From: TMP-86 sp964247385
GTDB lineage: Bacteria; Pseudomonadota; Gammaproteobacteria; Steroidobacterales; Steroidobacteraceae
Direction: 5' to 3'
NCBI GenBank assembly: GCA_964247385.1
Contig: CAXTUB010000006.1
Span: forward strand, 107,088-171,087
Length of the DNA stretch: 64,000 bases
Shown: one piece after another, positions 48,866 through 57,340 of the stretch
Numbering within the stretch: position 1 is the first letter of the stretch
Layout of the letters: each line of letters begins with the position of its first letter
The notes under the pieces: model-generated
Told to the model about the DNA's origin: nothing
Databases searched by the model: none
What the model saw: only the letters and a program-made list of their open reading frames with translations
Made by a program: the position numbers and the translations under genes

Positions 48866-51800
48866 CTACCTAAATCGCTCCGCCATCTCCAAATACCTAC
48901 AGAACGCATTCGCCATTTGCATCTGCTCGGGCGTGCGGCATTCTGGGCGGAATAACGCGGGCGACGCCACCAGCACGCACAACGCGCGGGCGCGTGACGT
49001 CGCCACGTTGAGTCGATTCAGGCTGTAGAGGAAACTCATCCCGCGTGGCGCGTCGGCGTGAGTAGACGTGGTCATGGAGCAGATGACGATGGGCGCCTCT
49101 TGCCCTTGAAACTTATCGACCGTGCCGATGCGAGCGCCAGGAATGTGATCTTGCAGCTCGAACACCTGCGCGTTGTACGGCGCGATGATGAGAATGTCGC
49201 GCAAGGCGACCGGATTTTCCGTTCCGTGTCGATCGACCCAAGTACTCTTGCAGCCCAAGATTTCTGCGACCAGATCTCGAACGGCCCTAGCTTCTTCCGG
49301 CGATGAGCTCTGATTGCCATCGTGCTCGACGGCGAGATAGCGCAGGCCGGAACCGCGAACGCGCCCGCTCGAACGGATCTCCTGCCGATCCAGCCCGTCG
49401 ATCGTGGTGAGCCGCGATTCGTAGAAGAGCTCCGACGTGAACGCGCACACCCGCGGATGCATGCGCCACGTCTGGTCTAGGAACAGCCCCTGCTCCGCGC
49501 CGATGGTTTGCTTCCCATCCAGTAGATATTCGAGAGCCGAAACGCTGGTGCCGTCGGGATGCGTACCCTTCGTCGGCTGATCCAGTTGGCGCGGATCGCC
49601 GAGCAACACCAGCGCGGACGCCGCGTGCGACACCGCCAACACATTGGCCAACGACAGTTGCGCCGCCTCATCCACGAACAGCACGTCCACCGATTCCAGG
49701 GCTTCGGGCCGTGCCCACAGCCACACCGTACCCGCGGCGACGGCGCAGTCTTTCTTTAATGCCGCAAACACGTCGTCATTCGATTTAGCGAAGATCAAAT
49801 CGTCTCGGTCGTCCTCGAACACTTTGGGCTTCTGTACGCATTTGATAGGAAGGCTCGATTCGTTGGCCGCGGCGATCACTTCATCCAGCAGACGTCGGAT
49901 CACCGGATGACTGTTCGCCGTGATTCCCACTTTCTTCTTTGCGCGCACGAGTGCGCAGATCATGCGCGCACCAATGTGCGTCTTGCCCGTTCCCGGCGGA
50001 CCTTGAATGGGCAGCACGCCTTGGAGCTTGGGCGCGATGCGAATGCCCGACTCGAGCGTCGTTTCGCCATCGCGACGCATAGGTTCGCCGGTGAAGCGCG
50101 GCGGTGTGCGCAACAACAGCTCACGGGCCGCGCCATAGTGACCCTCGCCCGCGAAGCCGACTCGGGCCACGAAATCGCCGATACTCGCAAGGCTTTGCGC
50201 CAACACCTTGGTATCGATGTAGGTATGCGCAAAGATGCCGTTGGGATGGAGCTCGGCGCTGTCCTTGCGCTTTTTGATATCGACGGTGCGGTTATCGAAA
50301 CTAATCTCGACGAGACCGCCGAGCTTGGCGCCGCCGGCCGCGTGCAACTCCTCGTCGCCGCGGAGCTCAGCCTCCTGCGGCGGAAAACGGTAGCGGTGAA
50401 TCGGCGTCTTGGCGGCTCCGCCCACGAGCTCCAAGAATTCAAGGCCGGCAAGCGCCGCCTTTTCATCCAGCAAGTCTTCGTCCGCAAGCGCGGAGAGTCG
50501 GAACTTTTCCCAGAACACGACTTTGTCTTCGCGCCGATGCCAGTCGATCAAGTGCGCAAGAATCCAGCGTGACTGCTGCTCGGAATCGCGCTGCGCTTTG
50601 TCGGCGGGAACGTTGCGTGTCAGGCGCTCGATCAAGAGAGCAACGCGCGCTTGCCAGGCGCTCAAGTTGTCGTTCGGCTCCGCGACTGGTGCGGCCGGGC
50701 GAGGGACGTCTTGACCCTCGGCGATGAGTTTCGAGCGAATGCCTTCCAACCAATCGCGTAAGCCCAATGCGGCGAGACAATCGTCGCGGTTATAGCCAAC
50801 CACCGTGGCTTTGAGCTCTGTAGTCAACGCATCGGGATCACCGGTTTCGAGCGCCGCTTGCGTCAGTGCGAGCGATTGGCCGGCCGCATCCAATGGCGTG
50901 GCGCGCGTGAAGGCGAACAGCGGTTCCAGATCCTTGATGGAATAGCGCTCAACGCTCGCGCGAATGGCATGACGCACGACGTGATACAGATCGACGAACA
51001 CGCCGCCCCGCAGCATGCGATCGATCGACTCCTCGCGTGTGGCGTAGCGGCCCATCAAGCGTTTCAATGCCGCGGGCTCATAAGGCGCGTAGTGATACAC
51101 GTGAAGATCGGGATGCTCCTCCCAGCGCGCGCTCACGAAGTCCACAAACGCTTCGAACACTCGCCGCTCACCGGCACGGTCCAGCGCCCATTCGCCGCGG
51201 TATTGCCACTCGTCGTTTTGCCAGAACGAAAAACCAAACAAGTATTCGATGCCGCCGTCGGCGACGAACGGATCGCCTTCGAGATCGAAGAACACATCGC
51301 CTGGCGAGGGCTCCGGCAGCCGGCTCAAACCCAGCTCGGGCCGCAGCGCCAACGTTTCATAGAGCACGCGACCGGCCGTGCGCCCGGCCACTTGAATTCG
51401 AGCCTGCTCGCGCACGCGCTCATATGGCGGCGCCGCGCCACGCTCGGGTTTCCAGCGCAGAGGAATGGGCACTTGCGCGAGCGCGGTCACGGTGTCGATC
51501 TCGCGCCGATCCAACTCACTGCGTTGCATCTTGCTGATGCCCGCGACGAGACACAGATGATCGTCCCGCCGCCGATGCTTGTCACACGGGCTACGCCATG
51601 CGCACAAATCACAATGCTCGTTGGGCTCGGGGTAGGTCGCGAGGTGCGGATGCTGCGCGAGGAAGCGCCGGAAATCATTCAGCACGCTTCGAAAGTAAGC
51701 GCTATACGCCGTGTTGCGATAGCTTTCGAGCGCAAAGCCCGTGCCCGGCGTGACGACATGCATGAGCTGCGGCACGCAGCCTTGCGCGTCTTCGAGCAGG

Positions 51801-52258
51801 TTGGAGTAAACGCAAAGCTGCAACACCGTGGCGCCTTTCGTACGGCGCGCAAGCTTGGTGTCGATGACCTCATACGACCAAGCGCCAAAGGTGCTCGGCG
51901 TTTGCACTCGAAGCAGGACGTCGATACGGCCCGCAAGGAAGTCTTTCGACAACGCGCCTTGCACGATGACCTCGGCGCCAGCGCACATGGCCTCTAGCGT
52001 TTGAGCGACGAGTGCCTCGTTTGTGCCCGTGCCTGCGATTTCGACAACGTGACGGCCTTGCGCGCGCAAGTGATCGACGAAGCTCTTCTCATGCGCGCGG
52101 CCGCGCTCGATGAGCGTTTCCAACAACGGGTCGTGAAAGTGAGGGCGAGTTGCTTCGCCGCGTGCCGCGGCAATGCTCAACGCGGTCAGATGTTGGCAAT
52201 CGACGTGACCCAGGAGGTCAGAGGGGCTGATGAATAATCGGTTGGCGGCCAAGCGCAT
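48866..52258 (-). CDS. Cas4/RecB-like nuclease - RNase H-like exonuclease - SF1 helicase fusion
   Basis: 1,130 residues of the TM0106 RecB-like nuclease family. Domain 1 (about 1-240): PD-(D/E)xK nuclease with Asp113 (GRIDVL), Asp133-x-Lys135 (VIDTK), Gln147 and Tyr151. Cys21 plus Cys216/Cys219/Cys225 could hold a 4Fe-4S cluster, as in Cas4 and AddB. Domain 2 (about 320-510): RNase H-like 3'-5' exonuclease with FFDLEGDP and YNRDDC. Domain 3 (about 740-1120): UPF1/Dna2-type SF1 helicase with Walker A GPPGTGKT (753-760), DEAA (863-866) and DKFQGQE. Full length. It probably processes or degrades DNA or RNA ends; a defence role is plausible from its island setting but not proved. Confidence 0.92.
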   Translation of the reverse strand: MRLAANRLFISPSDLLGHVDCQHLTALSIAAARGEATRPHFHDPLLETLIERGRAHEKSFVDHLRAQGRHVVEIAGTGTNEALVAQTLEAMCAGAEVIVQGALSKDFLAGRIDVLLRVQTPSTFGAWSYEVIDTKLARRTKGATVLQLCVYSNLLEDAQGCVPQLMHVVTPGTGFALESYRNTAYSAYFRSVLNDFRRFLAQHPHLATYPEPNEHCDLCAWRSPCDKHRRRDDHLCLVAGISKMQRSELDRREIDTVTALAQVPIPLRWKPERGAAPPYERVREQARIQVAGRTAGRVLYETLALRPELGLSRLPEPSPGDVFFDLEGDPFVADGGIEYLFGFSFWQNDEWQYRGEWALDRAGERRVFEAFVDFVSARWEEHPDLHVYHYAPYEPAALKRLMGRYATREESIDRMLRGGVFVDLYHVVRHAIRASVERYSIKDLEPLFAFTRATPLDAAGQSLALTQAALETGDPDALTTELKATVVGYNRDDCLAALGLRDWLEGIRSKLIAEGQDVPRPAAPVAEPNDNLSAWQARVALLIERLTRNVPADKAQRDSEQQSRWILAHLIDWHRREDKVVFWEKFRLSALADEDLLDEKAALAGLEFLELVGGAAKTPIHRYRFPPQEAELRGDEELHAAGGAKLGGLVEISFDNRTVDIKKRKDSAELHPNGIFAHTYIDTKVLAQSLASIGDFVARVGFAGEGHYGAARELLLRTPPRFTGEPMRRDGETTLESGIRIAPKLQGVLPIQGPPGTGKTHIGARMICALVRAKKKVGITANSHPVIRRLLDEVIAAANESSLPIKCVQKPKVFEDDRDDLIFAKSNDDVFAALKKDCAVAAGTVWLWARPEALESVDVLFVDEAAQLSLANVLAVSHAASALVLLGDPRQLDQPTKGTHPDGTSVSALEYLLDGKQTIGAEQGLFLDQTWRMHPRVCAFTSELFYESRLTTIDGLDRQEIRSSGRVRGSGLRYLAVEHDGNQSSSPEEARAVRDLVAEILGCKSTWVDRHGTENPVALRDILIIAPYNAQVFELQDHIPGARIGTVDKFQGQEAPIVICSMTTSTHADAPRGMSFLYSLNRLNVATSRARALCVLVASPALFRPECRTPEQMQMANAFCRYLEMAERFR

Positions 52259-52359
52259 ACGCCATTATTTCGTAAGAAGGATCTAGAAAGCGGCGAAGCG
52301 TCGCAGATATTAGCGCTCAGTCTCGCTGGCGAGCCGCGGCCCATGTACGCCAGATCCCA

Positions 52360-52776
52360 TCACACTCCCAGAACCTTTAGGCCGTGCGCTTGGGCAGCAA
52401 GTCCCAGCGCAGCGTCATGTGTAGCCATGACGAGGTCGATACCGGTCGCTTCCTTCCACAACAGCGCTGAGGCGAGATGAATCGCATCGAGCGTTCCCAA
52501 TTCCGTCGGCATCGGCTGCGCCGCACGCTCAAGAACGACCGCGTCAATCTCGACTAGCTCCAGGGAAGCGATCAGCGCAAGAATCGTTGAGCGGCGGCGG
52601 GCAACCTCGAGGTCGGAGAGCTCCGCGCGCAGTCTTGCGCGATCCAACGTCCGCAGACTCTCGGTCAATATCAAAGCGCTGGAGACCCCGCGCTCTACGC
52701 GTGCCCACTGAGCGATAGCGTTCTTCTGCACCAGCGCCACTCGAAGCAGCACCGATGAGTCGACGTAGGCGATCAT
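52360..52776 (-). CDS. vapC: VapC-family PIN-domain toxin
   Basis: 138 residues from the ATG at 52776 (MIAYVDSSVLLRVAL), overlapping the antitoxin stop by 4 bp. PIN ribonuclease fold with the acidic quartet: Asp in YVDSS, Glu in LTESLR, Asp in LDAIHLA and Asp in MATHDAA. It should cleave RNA (often tRNA) when not bound by its antitoxin. A nearly identical but 5'-truncated copy lies at 57341-57751 in the same orientation. Confidence 0.93.
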   Translation of the reverse strand: MIAYVDSSVLLRVALVQKNAIAQWARVERGVSSALILTESLRTLDRARLRAELSDLEVARRRSTILALIASLELVEIDAVVLERAAQPMPTELGTLDAIHLASALLWKEATGIDLVMATHDAALGLAAQAHGLKVLGV

Positions 52777-53033
52777 CGATGGCTCTGGCGTTCCTCGAGC
52801 AGTAAGTCCAGAACATCCAGCTTGAGGTTCGCGGCTTTTGGGAGCGGCACCTTGTTCGGTGCTGGGGCATTCGAGGCCGGCTTTCGCATTCGCAGCGCCA
52901 GCCGCTCGCGAATGGGGACGATATGCGCAATCGGCGTATTGCGATCTAGAACGGCAAGCGATTCGCCCCGCTGCACCGCGCGCAGAAACTCGCTCAGCCG
53001 CGATTTCAGCTCGGCAATTCGAACTTGTCTCAT
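52773..53033 (-). CDS. vapB: VapB-like antitoxin (Phd/YefM type)
   Basis: 86 residues from the ATG at 53033 (MRQVRIAELKSRLSEFLRAVQRGE); an ATG two codons earlier (53039) is possible. The N-terminal Phd/YefM DNA-binding fold ends in VLDRNTPIAHIVPI. A linker follows, then a C-terminal helix (LKLDVLDLLLEERQ) that should wrap the toxin. The stop overlaps vapC by 4 bp. An inverted repeat just upstream is the probable operator. Confidence 0.9.
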   Translation of the reverse strand: MRQVRIAELKSRLSEFLRAVQRGESLAVLDRNTPIAHIVPIRERLALRMRKPASNAPAPNKVPLPKAANLKLDVLDLLLEERQSHR

Positions 53034-53041
53034 GACCATAT

Positions 53042-53059
53042 ATGGCCATAATTGGCCAT
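53042..53059. promoter_or_regulatory. vapBC operator
   Basis: ATGGCC-ATAATT-GGCCAT, a perfect 6-bp inverted repeat ending a few bases before the vapB start codon, in an A/T-rich segment suited to a -10 element. Confidence 0.65.
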
Positions 53060-53128
53060 TCAGGGCAAGCAACCTTATCAAAGTGAGATGAGCCGTCCCG
53101 TCAACTACACAACGCTAGCTGTATCAAT

Positions 53129-53134
53129 TATACT
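53129..53134 (+). promoter_or_regulatory. -10 element of the RES/Xre operon
   Basis: TATACT, ten bases before the ATG at 53144. Transcription would begin only about three bases before the start codon, implying a leaderless or near-leaderless mRNA; no Shine-Dalgarno is seen. The -35 is weak. Confidence 0.4.
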
Positions 53135-53143
53135 AAACTCTGT

Positions 53144-53560
53144 ATGAAATCACACACGCCCCGCTCTTCCGTGTCACCCGCGTCTGCGGATCAACGCTCT
53201 CGCGGTTCGCGTTCTGTGTTGGCAAAAAGCCTGGCGAAGCTATTTGACTTATGGCATTTGGGCAGTGCGGACCGGCTCGCCTTACTTGGATTGAACGAGA
53301 GCAACAGGAGCGCACTGCAGCGTTACGCAAAGGGAGAGCCGTTGGCATCGAGCCGGGATCTCATGGACCGCGCGGGTCATCTGCTCGGCATTCACAAATC
53401 TCTGCGACTTTTATATCCAGCCAATCCGGAGATCGTTTCAGGATGGATGTCCTCGCCGAACGAAAAATTCGGCCGCCTTACGCCAGTCGAGGTAGCACGC
53501 AAATGGGGCCTACCCGGACTCGTGATGGTGCGCGGCACGCTCGATCGCATGCGCGGTTGA
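53144..53560 (+). CDS. Xre/MbcA/ParS-family antitoxin
   Basis: 138 residues. DUF2384-type antitoxin: a basic N terminus, a helical DNA-binding part (SVLAKSLAKLFDLWHLGSADRLALLGLNESNRSALQRYAKG) and the toxin-binding C-terminal domain with LLYPANPEIVSGWMSSPNEKFGRLTPVEVARKWGLPGL. It is followed immediately by the RES toxin gene (stop and TTG start are adjacent), as in known RES-Xre modules, where the antitoxin also represses the operon. Confidence 0.92.
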   Translation: MKSHTPRSSVSPASADQRSRGSRSVLAKSLAKLFDLWHLGSADRLALLGLNESNRSALQRYAKGEPLASSRDLMDRAGHLLGIHKSLRLLYPANPEIVSGWMSSPNEKFGRLTPVEVARKWGLPGLVMVRGTLDRMRG

Positions 53561-54295
53561 TTGCTGTCTACGTCCGCGTCTACGACCGTGTATCAAGTTA
53601 CCCCTGAGTCCATTGGGGACTGGCATCGCAATATCGTCAGCCTGCGGAAGAGCGTGTCGCTGTTCGATGATCTCGTGGACGATCCAGCGGAGGCGGAGGT
53701 TTTGATTCGGCACGAGATAGCGACCAAGCCCACACACCACTCCGTACCGATCATTCATCGCCCTTTCGAGGAAGTCGAGGTCTATGATCCGATTCGCGCA
53801 GCGATTTCTTGGCCGTTCGAGCATCCGCTGGCCTCGCGATACTCCGACGGAACATTCGGCGTTTGGTACGGCGCACGGGCGTTCGCCACTTCGGTCTATG
53901 AGACCGTCTACCATTTCAGGCGCGACACGCTGGCGAGCGCGGTTGCAGTGCAAGCCACGCAGCCCATCATTCAGCACCGTCGCGTTCATCGAGTGCATTG
54001 CAACTCGATGCTGGTGGATTTGCGGGCCATCCGCGCGCGCGATCGGCGCGTACTCGACCCGACCAATTACGCGCCGGCCCAAGCGTTGGGTGCAACCTTG
54101 CGCGCGGCCTCCTTGCCAGGATTGCTCGCACCGTCCGTGCGCGATTCGCAAGGAATCATCGTCGCGGTGTTCACGGCGACGGCGTTGAGCGATCCGCGCG
54201 ATGTTTGTTTTCTAACCTACCGGCTCGATGCAAAGTTGAAAACCGTGGAAGTGCAGCGAGCGAGGGGAACCGTGGAATTTAGGATCGAAGAGTAG
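53561..54295 (+). CDS. RES-domain NAD-degrading toxin
   Basis: 244 residues with a TTG start directly after the antitoxin stop. RES domain: the catalytic region ASRYSDGTFGVWYGARAFATSVYET gives Arg93, Tyr103 and Glu114, the residues used by RES toxins such as MbcT (NAD+ phosphorylase) or ParT. Later conserved parts are LVDLRAIRARD, LLAPSVRDSQGIIVAVF and CFLTYRLD. When freed from its antitoxin such a toxin depletes NAD+ and stops growth. Full length, apparently intact. Confidence 0.92.
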   Translation: MLSTSASTTVYQVTPESIGDWHRNIVSLRKSVSLFDDLVDDPAEAEVLIRHEIATKPTHHSVPIIHRPFEEVEVYDPIRAAISWPFEHPLASRYSDGTFGVWYGARAFATSVYETVYHFRRDTLASAVAVQATQPIIQHRRVHRVHCNSMLVDLRAIRARDRRVLDPTNYAPAQALGATLRAASLPGLLAPSVRDSQGIIVAVFTATALSDPRDVCFLTYRLDAKLKTVEVQRARGTVEFRIEE

Positions 54296-54461
54296 GCGCT
54301 GAGCAACTCGAGGGCGTGGGGCTTCTTCCTCTCATGCCAATGCGCGCACGCTCTCACGAAGACTCCGCTCAGATCACGCTCCATTCCTTGAATATCCGCC
54401 TTGCCCAGCAGATTCGGTTTACCTATTGTTGCTTGATGCACTTCCGGCTTTGGACTTGGCA
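54296..54461. other. Intergenic stretch before the TIGR04255 cassette
   Basis: 166 bp. I see no credible gene; it must hold the promoter of the three-gene cassette that follows. Confidence 0.35.
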
Positions 54462-55217
54462 ATGACAAGTGACGCATCACTTATGCTGCGAACGCCACCC
54501 ATCATCGAAGCCGTGGTAGATTTCGAGTGCGACTTTCGGCCCAATCAAGATTTTGCAAGCCTCGAAGCGCCTGCCAAAAACGCCTTTGCAAGTGATTACC
54601 CCAAAAGTCGAGTCCAGTTCCAGCAAGAGCTTAGGTTTGAGGTTGCCGATGTATCGCCGATCACGCCCTATGCGCGTAAAGATCTGCAGGCGTTTCAACT
54701 CCTGACCGAAGACGAGAAGCAACTCGTACAAGTACGAACGACGGGATACTCTTTTAATCGTCTGGCGCCTTATTCCAGCTTTGACGACTACTTGCCCGAG
54801 ATTCGGCGGACTTGGGATATCTACCGGGCAGTTGCATTGCCAATTCAAGTTAGGGCCGTTCGACTGCGCTACATCAATCGTATCGTGCTGCCCTCCAATC
54901 ATGCCGCGAAGCTCGATGAATACTTTCGGCTTGGCCCTCGCCCAGCAGAAAACGAGCGCCTCAGATTCGTCAGCTTTTTGAATCAGTACACGGCCATTGA
55001 TGTAGAGTCCGGCCATCTGATCACCACCTTGCTCAGTACGCTTCAATCGGAAGAAAGCGGGGCTCCGGTCATTTTCGACAATGCAGTTGCCGCAACCGTC
55101 TTAATCGACCCGGGCAACTGGTCTGTTTTGGACGAGACGCTACGCTCACTTCGCGCCTTGAAAAATCGCGTATTCAGAAATACATTGCAGGACAAATGCT
55201 TAAGCCTGTTTCAGTAG
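54462..55217 (+). CDS. TIGR04255-family protein
   Basis: 251 residues from the ATG at 54462 (MTSDASLMLRTPPIIEAVVDFECDF). The family's PPIxEAVxDF opening, the central LVQVRTTGYSFNRLAPYSSFDDYLPEIRRTWDIYR, VRLRYINRIVLP, and the C-terminal SVLDETLRSLRALKNRVFRNTLQDKCLSLFQ are all present. TIGR04255 proteins are sporadically distributed, of unknown function and common in mobile regions; the fold has no signal peptide or membrane segment. The next gene overlaps it by 22 bp. Codons here look more A/T-rich than in the core genes. Confidence 0.9.
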   Translation: MTSDASLMLRTPPIIEAVVDFECDFRPNQDFASLEAPAKNAFASDYPKSRVQFQQELRFEVADVSPITPYARKDLQAFQLLTEDEKQLVQVRTTGYSFNRLAPYSSFDDYLPEIRRTWDIYRAVALPIQVRAVRLRYINRIVLPSNHAAKLDEYFRLGPRPAENERLRFVSFLNQYTAIDVESGHLITTLLSTLQSEESGAPVIFDNAVAATVLIDPGNWSVLDETLRSLRALKNRVFRNTLQDKCLSLFQ

Positions 55218-55726
55218 CTTCGGTTTCATCAGGGTATGCGGGGCTCGCAACCTACGCGGGGCTCGCGAATGCGCTTTCAGGAGAGGCGCGCGAGGCACGT
55301 AAGGCGGCGCTTGCGGTAATTCACGATCGCGAGGGTTCTGAATCGCTGTTCGGCCGCAAGGCCAGCGCGCGATCAAACTTGCAATCCGCCGTCGTCTCGG
55401 TTTCTCCGAACGATGAGCAGGATGCGGTGGATGCACAGACCTATCAAAATGCCTTGGATTTCTTGCTTTCTTTACCGGACGATTTACCAGCACCTGAATT
55501 TGGCGTCGACCCGGACGGTGCCATTTCGTTTGATTGGATGCCGTCGCGTACCCGAATGTTTTCTATCAGCATTTCTGCCTCGGAACGGGTGGCTTATGCC
55601 TGGATTAATGGCTCGGACAAAGGCTACGGAGTAGTTCGCTTTCGTCACTCGGCCATCCCTGCGCCTTTGCTATTTGTTCTTGAGCCATTTTTGAGAGATG
55701 ACTTCGCTCGCCTCCAAGTTGCCTGA
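55196..55726 (+). CDS. Second gene of the TIGR04255 cassette, unknown function
   Basis: 176 residues. No family recognised. The N-terminal 60 residues are helical (Ala-rich with AREARKAALAVIHDRE), then LDFLLSLPDDLPAPEFGVDPDGAISFDWMPSRTRMFSISISASERVAYAWINGSDKGYGVVRF suggests a beta sheet resembling a barrel-like or nucleotide-sensing fold. No signal or membrane segment. It overlaps the upstream gene by 22 bp and the downstream gene by 29 bp, so all three are translationally coupled and probably act together. Confidence 0.75.
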   Translation: MLKPVSVASVSSGYAGLATYAGLANALSGEAREARKAALAVIHDREGSESLFGRKASARSNLQSAVVSVSPNDEQDAVDAQTYQNALDFLLSLPDDLPAPEFGVDPDGAISFDWMPSRTRMFSISISASERVAYAWINGSDKGYGVVRFRHSAIPAPLLFVLEPFLRDDFARLQVA

Positions 55727-56117
55727 GACGGTTGGGCTAGACGAAGTTCTTGCTCGCTTCCTCACGCAGAGCAGTCATTACAAAGCCCACCAAGTTCAGC
55801 CGAGCGCATTTCTTCCGCACAAGGCTAGCCGCGAAACCTCTGTATTTCGTCACGGGCCCGAGCCTTTAACGCGCCTCAAAGAGCTTGGACAGGAAGCTGC
55901 GCGTGGTCGAATGCTCTACGGCGCTGCTCTGATCAACGGAGGCGACCCGCCTGCAGCAAGGCTTCACGTCGTGCCCGACGAACCACCTGAACTTCATGCG
56001 GTCATTCGCGGCTGGCCTTGGATTGATAATGACCTCGAAGAGCAGAAAGCCCAACAGAAGGAACGGGCATTGGTCCTCGCCAGCGCCGCGGGTGCGCCAC
56101 TGCTGTTTTCTAGTTAG
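55698..56117 (+). CDS. Third gene of the TIGR04255 cassette, unknown function
   Basis: 139 residues. Notable segments are LARFLTQSSHYKAHQVQPSAF, SVFRHGPEPL, GRMLYGAALINGG, and VPDEPPELHAVIRGWPWIDNDLEEQKAQQKERALVLAS. The conserved-looking His/Tyr/Arg/Trp residues and the compact size suggest a small enzyme or binding protein, but I recognise no family. It overlaps the second gene by 29 bp. No terminator is obvious after it; it converges on the minus-strand genes that follow. Confidence 0.72.
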   Translation: MTSLASKLPETVGLDEVLARFLTQSSHYKAHQVQPSAFLPHKASRETSVFRHGPEPLTRLKELGQEAARGRMLYGAALINGGDPPAARLHVVPDEPPELHAVIRGWPWIDNDLEEQKAQQKERALVLASAAGAPLLFSS

Positions 56118-56284
56118 CTATCGGTGTACTTCGTTGTCAACCTGCGGGAGAACGGTCTGTCCGCTGTCGACATCTTCGAAGGAGACGAGCCGCCACGTCC
56201 CGACGAGACCGGGAGCGGTGCGGGAGCGCCCATGGTGAGTAAGGCGCCAAGCAGGATTAGCCAAATTGAAACTGTGAATCTCAT
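56114..56284 (-). CDS. Possible small exported protein
   Basis: 56 residues from the ATG at 56284. A hydrophobic segment (VSIWLILLGALLTMGAPAPLP) looks like a signal peptide or anchor, followed by a basic tail. It lies 49 bp after the lipoprotein gene on the same strand. Its 3' end overlaps the end of the plus-strand cassette. Weakly supported; may be non-coding. Confidence 0.3.
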   Translation of the reverse strand: MRFTVSIWLILLGALLTMGAPAPLPVSSGRGGSSPSKMSTADRPFSRRLTTKYTDS

Positions 56285-56333
56285 GAATACTCCATTGAGA
56301 TTATTCGCAACGTTCTTGTGAGTGAGCGGGCTT

Positions 56334-57278
56334 TCAGCGAGCTTGCTTTCTGCCCGGCTGCGATTCCGTCCAATCGTCGGGCGGCTCGCTTCTTTCCCCA
56401 GCGGTCTTAATATTCGCGAGGAAGACATCTTGGTCCCTGCGATACATAGAAAGCCGGCCGATGTAGTACAACGTTTGCGCCCTCGAACCCAGGTCCGGGA
56501 TCAAGCCTGCTGAGCGCATTCGGTATTGGGCCACGCGACGCGCCGCAACGGCATCTGCGTACTCCGCACTGTTTTCAGGCCAAACTCGCTTGGCGATCGC
56601 TACACCCACCATTTCGGTGATGTAGGTGTCACCGTTGCGAAGGACGCCAGCGATTCTCCGGCACGTATCGATGCGTCCTGATGCCTCCAGTTCTGGAGAT
56701 TTACAGGCGTCAGACAAATTTTTATACGCCGGGATTGCGTGTGCCGCTTCCATACCGATGACTGTGGTCAACGCGCTTTGCGGGTTCATCATATTCGTAT
56801 CGATGACTGCCGTTGCAAAACGCGCAATCGACGAGTTCCAATAGATGTCGAAGCGCTTCGAACGCGCGATTGAATCAAAATATCGCTCAGCGGCATTCGA
56901 TTCGTTACGATTCGTCGCCTGATTAAACAATGGTGCCCAGGCGGCTCCATTCTCCGGATCCAGCGCATGTAACGATTCAGCCAAAGGCGCCAGATCGCAA
57001 GTTGCAATCCGTGAGCAGAAATCCATCTCGAGCCACAGCAGATCCGGCCGGGCCGGGGCAATCGCCGCCGCACGTTTGAGCAGCGACAGCCGCTGTTGAT
57101 CGTCGTCATGGGACATTCCAACCAGTGTCGCAGCGACTGCAAGGGAATCTGCATCCTCGGCTTTATTCAGCGCTGCTAGCGTGCGCTGCATTCTTCTTTC
57201 GGATTGTTCTTCTCGTGCTGCCTCGGAGATGCACCCCGAGAGCACCAAGACAGCGAGCGCAATGCAAAGCTCCTTCAA
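56334..57278 (-). CDS. Lipoprotein of unknown function in the island
   Basis: 314 residues. The signal peptide ends in the lipobox VLSGC (Cys about 16). The mature protein is largely helical with TPR- or Sel1-like spacing (TLAALNKAEDADSLAVAATLVG, SLLKRAAAIAPARPDLLWLEMDFCS, LAESLHALDPENGAAWAPLF). Several Cys occur in pairs. Exported, probably periplasmic or outer-membrane bound. It faces the TIGR04255 cassette tail to tail and lies just upstream, in map order, of the truncated vapC copy. Confidence 0.75.
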   Translation of the reverse strand: MKELCIALAVLVLSGCISEAAREEQSERRMQRTLAALNKAEDADSLAVAATLVGMSHDDDQQRLSLLKRAAAIAPARPDLLWLEMDFCSRIATCDLAPLAESLHALDPENGAAWAPLFNQATNRNESNAAERYFDSIARSKRFDIYWNSSIARFATAVIDTNMMNPQSALTTVIGMEAAHAIPAYKNLSDACKSPELEASGRIDTCRRIAGVLRNGDTYITEMVGVAIAKRVWPENSAEYADAVAARRVAQYRMRSAGLIPDLGSRAQTLYYIGRLSMYRRDQDVFLANIKTAGERSEPPDDWTESQPGRKQAR

Positions 57279-57340
57279 AGCACTCTCTTTCGACCGGTGA
57301 GGTTGTGTCTTAGGTACAGATGCACAAGCGTGAACCGAAG

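Noticed and set aside
50858..51997. 379-residue plus-strand frame
   Set aside because: Antisense of the nuclease-helicase; the minus-strand protein keeps all catalytic motifs.
54477..55046. Minus-strand frame opposite TIGR04255
   Set aside because: No family match, and the plus-strand protein has full TIGR04255 signatures.
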